Below, piece by piece: positions 38,440-47,876 of a stretch of 64,000 bases of DNA. The stretch lies in contig JAJFZO010000742.1 in NCBI GenBank assembly GCA_021397835.1, forward strand, positions 1,683,001 through 1,747,000, written 5' to 3'. Origin of the DNA: Moringa oleifera (Eukaryota; Streptophyta; Magnoliopsida; Brassicales; Moringaceae). The first letter of the stretch is position 1; each line of letters opens with the position of its first letter. The notes beneath the pieces are model-generated. The model was not told where the DNA came from and did not search any database. It saw only the letters and a list, made by a program, of their open reading frames with translations. The translations under genes were made by a program, and so were the position numbers.

Positions 38440-38790
38440 GGTGGACTTATGCCTACCAAATCATTGCTTAATACTTAAATCACGTGTTGATGGACGACAA
38501 ATTTAATCTTATCCAGAACTCTTGGTTGGACTGCTTCAAGCAAATCTTCTGGTACACGTGTCATATACTAGTCATGCCACATAGATGAGAGCACATAGCT
38601 TTTGAGTACCACCATGGACCAGCTAATGCAACGTAGATCAACTAGATTCGACGTGGAACGGGTTACTAAGGCTTTTGTTAAAATGACAGCTGTGACACGG
38701 AAACGTCAGCAACCGAACAGGCGGCCGCGGACATCAAAAAGAGGGTATCATGCTTTCCAGTCGACCAACGACTTTTCATATTGTCCCTTT
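38440..38790 (+). other. GC-richer island with ACGT-core motifs and a short open frame
   Basis: About 350 bp stand out from the AT-rich surroundings. It holds AATCACGTGTTG (38478-38489) and GGTACACGTGTCATA (about 38551-38565), two ABRE/G-box-like sites. A 77-codon plus frame starts at the ATG at 38602. Its product is basic (RKRQQPNRRPRTSKRG) and unrecognised, and its last third is translated AT-rich DNA. It might be the promoter and first exon of a truncated gene. Confidence 0.3.
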
Positions 38791-38829
38791 TTTTATAATT
38801 CTTTTTTTTTGTTTTATTATTCAAATTTA

Positions 38830-39470
38830 AAATGAATATTATTTAAAATTTTGAAACATATTTTTTATTTTAATTTAAAATATTTTTAAATAAATTTAAT
38901 AGATAAAAATAAATAAATTAAGTTTTGATTTAAATTATTTAAAATATTAAATATATTTTATTATTAAAATATTTAAAAATCATTTAAATAAATTTTACAT
39001 TCTATTTTGAATCAATCCTATTAATTTTGAATAATTTTTAATTTATGAGTTATCTATTATATATTTTTAAAAATTTTATAATAAAAATTTTAAAATACTA
39101 ATAATATTACAAAATTTTAAAATATTTTATAATGATGAGTTTAATTTTATTTTTTATATTCATAAAAGTTTTTAAATTAAAATCTATAATATAAGATCTA
39201 TAATTTGAATATTCATAATTTTTAAAATTTTTTTAACAAGTTTTAATTTGACTATTTTCAATCAATTGAGATCCATATGAAGATGTTTTAAAATTCATGA
39301 TAAATATTAAAAATATATTTCTTAAAATTTTAAATGATATTTATTTTAATTATTATTTAAAATTATTTTATATTTAAAAATAATAATATGATAATAATAT
39401 TTTTAAAAATATTAATTTTTATTTAAATTTATTTTATATAAAAAAAATGTCAAAGTATTGTTCACTTTAA
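38830..39470 (-). mobile_element. Fold-back MITE, family A (diverged, minus orientation)
   Basis: In reverse complement it carries ATTGATTGAAAATAGTCAAA, ..TATTCAAATTATAGATCTTA and the long A/T inverted parts of family A. Borders are approximate. Confidence 0.5.
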
Positions 39471-40540
39471 TTATAACTGGAAAATTTTGTGTTACTTAAA
39501 AAATGTACTTAAATATTTCAGGATCTTGATATTACAAATAAGTTCAGTTAAAAATATTTATCTAAAGTTTAGAATGCAAATTATCCATCGCTTGGGCAAC
39601 TTTTTTATTTATTAATTTTTTAACTAAACAAGTAAAAAAAACATTTTACATGCGTTCATCGTGATATAAATATAAAGATTAAATAATAATATGCAAGTGA
39701 CCAGAATGTAAATATATTAAATAATTTACAATAAAAGATAACGTAAGAATAAATGTAGTAGGCTTGGAAGGAGCATATAGGTATCACATGTCGAGTAATA
39801 TGAAAATCTAACGCTTAAAATGGTTGACTTCCAAAAGAAACCACCGCCGCGTAAGATTAGAACTTTATTTTATGTTACCACATTGGATGCTTTTACGATA
39901 ATTTTTTAACCCAAAAAGCTTACATATCTATTTCATATGTATATATAAATAAAAAAAGATAACTTTATTGATTATTTTAGCTTCTCATGAACATAAATAT
40001 ATATATTTATATATAATAAGCGTTAAAGTATTCATAAGATAAACTTAATAAGCTCTCCCACATTTTTAAATAATTTATATAATACCCATTATGTTTTGGT
40101 TATTTTTTTAATTTTAAACTACATCATGTCAGTTGTATTTATATTCAGTTGACAAATATTAATTAAAAATATCTCTTTAGTTAAGAGTGTGATTTTTGAT
40201 TTTTTTAATTTTTAAAAATTGAATTTTTCTTATATATATATATATTATTTATCTCAAAACATAAATAAGGAGTTTGAATTCAAGAATGTCATTTAGTATA
40301 CCCGAATTGAATGATCAAACCAATTAACGGAAGCATTCATGGATATAATTGGTGTGGGTCAATCTACCAAGTATTCAAATATCAATTTGTCGACTTTGTC
40401 AAATAAGCTAAAAATTAACTAAACAAAAAAGTCTATCTGTTGGAAATCCCATAAATGGAACATGATAGGAGTTTGTTTTACCTTCAAAGGCTCTAAATCC
40501 AAATCTCACGGCAATCAAGCGGGAAATGTAAATTCATAAC
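39471..40540. other. AT-rich intergenic DNA, nothing recognised
   Basis: No coding frame, repeat or RNA gene seen. Confidence 0.5.
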
Positions 40541-40690
40541 AATTATTATTATATGTTAATTTATAATAATAACAATAATTATATGCTAGTTCATAATGCT
40601 TATCACTATATGTTAATTTATAATATTTATTGTTATATGTTAGTACATAATACTTATTATTACAATTATTTATTTATGAAAATTATTGTT
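40540..40690. repeat. AT-rich minisatellite, left copy
   Basis: Five or so ~28-30-bp units of the form TATATGTTAATTTATAATA.. TTATTG. A near-identical stretch occurs at 41518-41700, on the other side of the segment described next. Confidence 0.85.
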
Positions 40691-41520
40691 TTATGCAATA
40701 GAAGGATCAACATCAATCAGGATAGTATCGACAATACCACAATTATATGGCCTCATGGAAGAGTCTTCTCTCCATCATATTTTTATTTCTGCCACTAAGA
40801 TATGATATCCAATCAAGGCCCTCAAGAATTTCAAACCACAGAACATGAAGAGTGTTACAAGATGATCATGAGAAGACCAACTCTCAGAGTTAATCCCAAT
40901 TGGTGGGCCAACAAAGCATTGTTAGCAGAGGGAAGAACGTATAATATTTGGGGACCACATAAATTTAACATGAATCTACCGTTCTCAGGATATGAAGATA
41001 CATTAGAAGCAGAAGATATACTATTTAACATAACAGCAAGTGATAAAATCTATACTAATATAGAATCAACGATGCAGGGACGAGATGATTAAATAGTAAA
41101 TGCTAGCACAAAAGAAGACTTTACCGTGCAGCCTTCACTCACTACTTTTCTTTTTGAAAAAAAAAAAAAGCTGAGCCGATAAGATTAAAGACTTCACAAC
41201 ACATCAAGACACGTCACCAAGACAAAAAGAATCCAAAGGACACGCTAAAGACACATCAACACAAAGAAAAAGGAATCCAAAAGACACACCAAGGCACATC
41301 AAGATTCATCAAGTCAAAGAAAAAAGAATCAAAAGAACATAGGACACATCAAAGCACATCAAGACAAAAAAAAAAAAAAAAAGAATCTAAAAGACATTCA
41401 AGAGGATACTTACTTTACAAGGAAATGAAGACTTTCGTACTATAAAAGGAACGCAAACACAACAAGCAAGGTAGAAGGTACAAAAGCGAGTTCAAGAGAG
41501 ATTCCAAAGCTCTATAAGTT
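40690..41520 (+). other. Unrecognised coding segment with promoter-like leader; possible endogenous pararetrovirus fragment
   Basis: Two plus-strand frames follow one another. The first ends at 40798 after a Cys/His-containing stretch (VLCNRRIN .. IWPHGRVFSPSYFYFCH), and the second runs 40802-41092 (96 codons, PTLRVNPNWWANKALLAEGR, then NIWGPHKFNMNLPFSG). Neither is translated AT-rich DNA: composition is normal and residues are varied. After the stop come imperfect ~55-bp purine-rich repeats (GACACATCAAGAC..AAAAAGAATCCAAAAG, 41190-41400), then a TATA box CTATAAAAGGAACG (41441-41454) and a leader. A coding 3' end followed by a purine-rich enhancer-like region, TATA box and leader is how Caulimoviridae genomes are laid out, but I cannot match the protein to a named viral domain. 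An LTR-retroelement piece is the main alternative. No reverse transcriptase is present. Confidence 0.35.
41441..41454 (+). promoter_or_regulatory. TATA box within the unrecognised segment
   Basis: CTATAAAAGGAACG follows a purine-rich repeat region. The roughly 70-bp leader up to 41518 contains no reading frame. Confidence 0.45.
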
Positions 41521-41700
41521 AATTTATAATAATAAAAATTATTATATGCTAATTCATAATACTTATCATTATATGTCTATTTATAATATTTATTGTTATA
41601 TGTTAGCACATAATACTTATTATTACAATTATTTATCTATGAAAATTATTGTTATAAGTTAGTTCATAATATTTATTGTTATATGTTAATTCATAATAAT
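41518..41700. repeat. AT-rich minisatellite, right copy
   Basis: Matches 40540-40690 closely (for example TTATTGTTATATGTTAGCAC, AATACTTATTATTACAATTA) and extends by two further units to about 41700. Confidence 0.85.
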
Positions 41701-42034
41701 CAAATGCAATAAGAAAAAACATAATCTTGCATGTAACATAAATTCTATCATTTATCATACAATCTAGTATCTTAACCGCATAATCGACCTCATCAATTAA
41801 TTTTTTGAAATATCATGAAAGTTGACATTTAGATTTGTGACAATAAATTTGATATTAACATCTTAAATATTACTTAATGTTATATATATATACCCATAAG
41901 TTTAGTTTCATTATTTAAAAGATATATACATTGCTTCATTTAATAAGTTTGTTTAATTAAAAATAAAATCTTATATATCAGTAGATTTTTACATTATCTT
42001 TTCTTTAAATTGAATTGACAAATGTAACACTTAC
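41701..42034. other. AT-rich spacer, nothing recognised
   Basis: No frame or repeat seen. Confidence 0.5.
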
Positions 42035-44745
42035 AGTACGTTTGGTTTGCATAATAAAATGGAGATAAAATAAAATAAATATTCTTTAAAAATAAAAAAA
42101 TAAAGAATAAAATAAAATAACTATTATCATATTTAGTTCATTGAAATAAATAAAATATAAATTATTTTTCATGTGTTTAGTTCATTGAAGAGTTAAGTAA
42201 CAAAATAATTAAAATAAGTTTAAAGGATTAGTATAATAATAATTTATTATAAAAATAATATTAACTATATAATATTTTAATAATTATTTTTATTTTTAAA
42301 TATTAATATTACAAAAATATTAATATTAATTAATATTTTAATAATGAAAATTTAATATTTAATATTTTATACTTTTTATTTTTTTCATAAGTTTAAAAAA
42401 ATAGAACAAATAAAATTGTTTTATATGATAGTAATTTATTAATTTTTTAATAATACACTAAAAATAAAAAATAAAGAATTATTTTTTATTTTTATACGTA
42501 TTTTGAGGATTCACTTTGAAATATTTATTTTAAAATTTCAAAAAAAAGAGTCTATTAAAAATTATAATTTTTTTTATAAAAATAAACTAAACATGAAAAA
42601 AATTATTTAAAATAAAGTAAAAAAATTATATTCCTACGGACAAAACACCTAATTTCAAAGTTTAGTTATTATCTAAATCTATAAAATAGTGAATTGAATA
42701 AATTTAGTAACATTTGAATTTGAGATTACATTTTTTCTTGCTATAATTGTTTTGATGGTTAGATTTGATAATTAAATTTAAATTTTTATACAAATATTTT
42801 TAAATTTTTTTTAAAAATAACAGATTTAAAACTAAGAGCTTATCAAGAAATTTTCATTTGATAATTAAAAACATAATAGATTTAATAATTGATTTAAATT
42901 ATTAAATTTTATTTTATAATTACATTTAATATTTTAAAAATTATAATTTATTAAAAATTATAATTTTTTGATAAAATAAATCAACTATATAAAAAATCAT
43001 TTAAAATAAAATAAAAAATTAATATTTCTGCACACCAAGGATCTTTTAATGATTTGAAGTTTGATTATTATCTAAATTTTAAAAAAATAGTGAATTGAAT
43101 AAATTTAGTAACTTTTTAATTTGAGATTACATTTTTTTTGTGTAATTGATTTGATTGCTAGATTTATAATTAAATTTAATTTTCAAATAAATATTTTTGA
43201 AATTTTAAAATTAGTAGATTTGAAATTAAGACCCATCAAAAAAAATTTTATTTGATAATTAAAAAATAACATATTTCATAATTGATTTACATTATTAATT
43301 TTTATTCGATAATTATACTTAAATTTCTAAAAAATAAGATTTTATCAAAAAAATTATAATTTTTTAATAAAAATAAATCAAACATAATTTTTTATTTAAA
43401 ATAAAATAAAAAAATTATATTCTTGCGAACCAAACTCTTCATTTTGAAATTTAGTCATGATCTAAATCTAAAAAATAGTGAATTAAATAAATTCGATAAC
43501 TTTTGAATTTGAGATGACATTTTTTTTTTGGATAATTGATTTCTTAGTTAGATTTAATAATTCAATTTAAATTTTCATTTTTAAAAAATAAGAAATTTGA
43601 ATTTAGGACCCATCAAAAAAATTTTATTTGATAATTGAAGAAAATAACAGATTTGATAATTGATTTAGACTATTAATTTTTATTTGAAAATTTTATTTAA
43701 ATTTCAAAAAATAAGATTTCATAAAAAATTTGTTATTCTTTGATCAAATAAATCAAATATAAATTATTTATTTAAAATAAAATAAAAAAATTATTGTCCT
43801 GCCAACCAAACACCTCTTAATGATTTCAAAGTTTAGTTATTATCTAAATCTAAAAAATAATGAATCAAACAAATTTAATTTCTTTTGAATTTGAGATTAC
43901 ATAAATTTTTTTGGATAATTGATTTCATGGTTAGATTTGATGATTAAATTTAGATTTTTATACAGATATCTTTAAAATTTTAAAAAATAACAGATTTAGA
44001 ATGAAGACCCATCAAAAATTTTTTATTTGATAATTGAAAAAATAACAGATTTAATAATGGATTTAGATTATTTTTTAATAATTATATTTAAATTTTTTAA
44101 AAATAAGATTCCATTAAAAATTGTAATTTTTAATAACATAAAAAATTTATTTAAAATAAAATAAAAAATTATATTCATGCTAACCAAACAGCCCTTAATG
44201 GTTTTGAAGTTTAGTTATTATCTAAATCTAAAAAATCGTGAATTGAATAAATTTAATAACTTTTGAATTTGAGATTACATTTTTTCTTAGATAATTGATT
44301 TGATGATTAAATTTGATAATTAATTTAAATTTTCATATAGATATCTTTAAAATTTTTTAAAAAATAAGAACGAGAACCCATCAATTTTTTTTTGATAATT
44401 GAAAAAATAGCAGATTTGATGATTGATTTATATTATTAAATTTTATTTGATAATTATATTTAAATTTTTTAAAAATAAAATCCGATCAAAAATTATAATT
44501 ATTTTATTAAAATAAATTAAAAATAAGAAATTTATTTAAAATAAAATAAAAATATTATGTTTCCACCAATCAAACACCAAGAAGATTAGTTATTATCTAA
44601 ATCTTAAAAAATGGGGAATTGAATAAATTTAATAACCTTTGAATTTGAGATTACTTTTTTTTTTGGATAATTGATTTGATGGTTAGAGTTGATAATTAAT
44701 TTAAAATTTCATATAGATATCTCTAAAATCTAAAAAAATAACAGA
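42035..44745. repeat. Tandem array of six ~380-bp repeats, with inverted flanking ends
   Basis: The landmark TTTAGTTATTATCTAAATCT starts at 42661, 43060, 43450, 43832, 44210 and 44584 (periods 399, 390, 382, 378, 374). Each unit also holds GTGAATTGAATAAATTTAGT, TTTGAATTTGAGATTACATT, GATTTGATGGTTAGATTTGA and, at the end, CCAACCAAACACC-type wording. The left outer edge reads GTACGTTTGGTTTGCATAAT (42038-42057), the inverse of the unit ends (..TTATATTCATGCTAACCAAAC), so the array may be an expanded fold-back element. No protein is encoded. The last unit stops about 70 bp before the MYB gene's TATA box. Confidence 0.9.
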
Positions 44746-44812
44746 TTTTTTATTTTAAAAATCGAATATACCAAGGGTTCATGAGATTGGCAACAAAAAG
44801 AGGCTTGAAAAG

Positions 44813-44820
44813 CTATAAAA
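44813..44820 (+). promoter_or_regulatory. TATA box of the MYB gene
   Basis: CTATAAAA followed by AGAAACCC. A CT-rich leader (CTTTCTCTTTCTCCCTCTCTG at 44908-44928) lies between it and the start codon at 45119, giving a 5' UTR of about 270 bases. Confidence 0.55.
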
Positions 44821-45118
44821 AGAAACCCAATAAAAGAAAAAACGTGTTGAATTGAAACTCTGAGGTGGTGCAAACTCCTTTTAAAGAAGTCCATAACCCA
44901 CAAAATCTTTCTCTTTCTCCCTCTCTGCTTAAATTTGTATATACTCTGAAAACTATGCCCACAGCCTCTTCAAATCAAATCTCCCACCAAACCCGTCAGT
45001 GAAATCTCCTGGAAAGCGCCAACCTCGCCTACATAAACGACAAGGAAAGATAAGAGTTCATTGAAGCTACAAAGGTTATTGCTTGTTGTTTCCTTTGTAC
45101 CCAGATAAAGTTACTACG

Positions 45119-47876
45119 ATGGCGTCTGACTCCTCCTTGGTTCAGTGGACTTGGATAGATGATAAGCTGTTTGAGATGGCGCTAGTTGTGTTGCCTGAGG
45201 GGACACCTGATCGCTGGCTAAAAATTGCTTATGAAGTCCCCGGCAAGACGGAGGAGGATGTGATAGAGCATTATGAGGCCTTGCTGCACGACGTGTACGA
45301 GATTGACGCCGGCCATGTTGAGACCCCGAAATACGTCGATCACCCGTATAGTCTGTCCAGGTCGAACTCGGCCAGTCAGATCACTTCTGGGCCGAAGCAG
45401 AGGGATGGCGAGAGGAAAAAGGGAACTCCCTGGACCGAACGCGAGCACAGGTACTCTGAAAAAATTGTTACTTATTGTTTTCTTGCTTTGATTTTCTCTT
45501 TCGGTTCTTCTTTAGGAAAATCTCTCCCTTTGTTTCCGCTGCTTGAAATACCATTTCTGGGTTTTTCGTATCTGTTCTCGAAGTGGGAAATTGAACTGGA
45601 TAGACTAATGATTGGCTGTGACAGCTTTGTTTTTCCATTGTTTTCTTGGAAGATTTTTTTTTTTCTTTTTATCATTCTGTTTGAGAAAATGGGGCAAAGT
45701 AAAGAAACCTGAATTTTCTGGCTTTCCCTTCTCAGTTCTGGTTTTTCTTTTTTCAACTTCTTTAAAGCCAAACTTTAAATTAAACAGAGCTCTGCTCGTT
45801 AAAGATTCGTTTTTAAGAATTTACTATTCGGCTATGTTAGTTATGATTCTTATCCGACTCTGTTTTCGTTTCTTTCTTCTGTTTCTTTTTCTATCAATTT
45901 CTTTCCTTGCAAGCGAAAATTCACCAAGGAAACGGATTACAGGTCATATCAGTAGAGCTTATTCTTTTTCTGGTTAACCAAATTTTGAGATTTTTGTTTA
46001 CGGCTTTGTTTGTTTGCCAGAATTTTCGGAGGAAGCAGCAGGAAAATCCGGGTCTTACTGTTTCTCTCTTTCTCTCTCTCTCTCTTTTTTTTTTTTTTGA
46101 AATTTTAAAAAAACTTAGACTTAGTAGTTGAATGTGATACTTTCTGTTTGTTTATCGCCCCAAATGAAAACTGAATATTTAATGACATGTTAATAGGTTG
46201 ACTAACAGAGCAACTATAGGAAAATGTCAAGGCATCCAAACATAGCTCAATGAATATTCCAGACTTGTATGAGCTTCTTAGGCATATACATAAGGGTTCT
46301 GATATTGTTGTTTTGATACTAGGAAAAAATTGCATCTTTTACTGCTCAACAGCTGAAATGCCAATACCCAGGACCCAAATGAATGTCAAATGCTGTCTGG
46401 TATTGTGTCTTCAAACTAAATGCATGGATGAAGTTTCTCTTGTTGGGTATTTCCTTATTTGTTTGAGCGTCTCTGTTTTGTGTCCGATCTAAGAAAATTG
46501 AAAGTCAGCAATGGAGCTTAGCTTAGGTGGGATTCCTGATTTCTGTGGTTTTGATCTGTTTGGAGTCCTGTGTGATAAAAAATGTCAGTCATCAGAGAGC
46601 TTGCTTGTAACCAATTGTCAAACGCATTTATACAATGCTTGATATATGGTATTTGATCTTCAGGGACTGAGTTGGTTATGACCCTTTTGTGTTCTAAAAC
46701 TGATTGTCCAACATTTTTGGCAACAGGTTATTCTTAAGGGGGTTGAATACATATGGGAAAGGGGATTGGAGGAGCATTTCGAGGAACGTGGTTGTGACAA
46801 GAACACCAACACAAGTAGCTAGCCATGCCCAGAAGTTCTTTCTTCGACGGAGTTCTGGAAAGAAAGAGAGAAAAAGGTCGAGCATTCATGACATTACCAG
46901 TGCTGACAGCGACATAGAGGGCACTTCGAGTCAGGAAGACGACCAGACTTGGGTTCCCCCAGGGACCACTCGTGGTCAGCAAGCAGCTATGCCTGTTGAC
47001 GACCAGACCTGGGTTTCACCCCAGGACACTCCACTTCATCAAGCACCTATGCCTGCTGACAACCAGACCTGGATTCCCTCCCAGGGCACTCCAGTTCATC
47101 AAGCACCTATGCTTGTTGACAACCAGACCTGGGCTCCATCCCAGGGCACTCCAGTTCATCAAGCACCTATGCCTGTTGACAACCAGAACTGGGTTCCCTC
47201 CCAGTGCAATCCAGTTCATCAAGCCCCTACCCATGTTAACAAACAAACCTGGGTTGCGTCTCAAGGCACTCCAGTTCATCAAGCCCCTATGCCTGTTGAC
47301 AACAGGAACTGGGTTGCCCCCCATTGTGCTCCTGTTCAGCAAGAAGCTATGCCTGTTGACAACCAGAGATGGATTTTCCCCCAGGGCGCTCCTGTTCAGC
47401 AAGAAGCTATGCCTGTTGACAACCACAACTGGAATTCCCCCCAGGGCGCTCCTGTTCAGCGAGAAGCTATGCCCATTGACAACCACAACTGGAATGGCAA
47501 CCACAACTGGAATTCCCCCCAGGGCGCTCCTGTTCAGCAAGCAGCTATGCCCTTTGACAACCTCAACTGGAATTCCCACAACTGGAATTTCCCCCAGGGC
47601 GCTCCTGTTCAGCAAGCAGGCATGTCTTACAACTGGAATTCCCCCCAGGGCGCTCCTGTTCAGGAAGCAGGTATGCCCTACAACTGGAATCCCCCCCAGG
47701 GCGATCCTGTTCAGCAAGCATTTATGCCTGTTGACAACGAGAACTGGATGTTCCCGCAGGGCACTCCAGTTCAGCTAGCACCACCTGGGTATCAGCAGAT
47801 GCCTCTCCTCAGCCGTTTTCCTTGCTGTCAAGGAGACACAACGGGGTATTATCATGGCTTCAGTTTCCGCTTGTAA
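45119..47876 (+). CDS. DIVARICATA-like (SHAQKYF-class) MYB transcription factor with repeat-extended C terminus
   Basis: Two exons, 45119-45450 and 46727-47876, joined across a 1276-bp GT-AG intron. The codon AGG is split by the junction, which rebuilds [20 protein letters not shown]. The product is 493 residues. Residues 8-60 form an N-terminal SANT-like MYB repeat ([20 protein letters not shown]). Residues 101-152 form the second MYB repeat, with W105, W125 and the SHAQKFF signature (143-149; the usual Tyr is Phe). A basic KKERKR and an SIHDIT motif follow, as in DIVARICATA and MYBS-type regulators. These are nuclear DNA-binding proteins recognising (T/G)ATAA or I-box-like sites. From residue about 182 to 463 the protein is a run of some 14 repeats of ~20 residues, consensus [20 protein letters not shown], rich in Gln, Pro, Trp and Asn. 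Family members are usually near 300 residues, so this tail is unusual. The ATG at 45119 is chosen because only a TTG lies upstream in frame. Confidence 0.9.
46938..47783 (+). repeat. Coding minisatellite of 60-bp units in the MYB gene
   Basis: One partial and 13 recognisable units, eight at exactly 60 bp (starts 46989, 47049, 47109, 47169, ..), then shorter or internally duplicated units (an inserted HNWN piece at about 47490-47510 and 47565-47590; two 51-bp units lacking VDN). Frame is kept in all of them. Neighbouring units resemble each other most, as expected for local duplication. Confidence 0.95.

Noticed and set aside
45083..45118. Upstream extension of the MYB frame starting at a TTG
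   Set aside because: Plant genes start at ATG; the first in-frame ATG is at 45119 and gives the conserved MASDSS-type start.
45451..46726. Several short frames in both strands between the MYB exons
   Set aside because: They lie within the MYB intron, which has clear GT and AG borders, and have no recognisable content.
46972..47778. Long open frame (268 codons) in another plus-strand frame, and a 233-codon minus-strand frame (47016-47717), over the MYB repeats
   Set aside because: They are open only because a 60-bp unit without stops in those frames is repeated. The MYB frame alone joins in phase with the conserved MYB exon.
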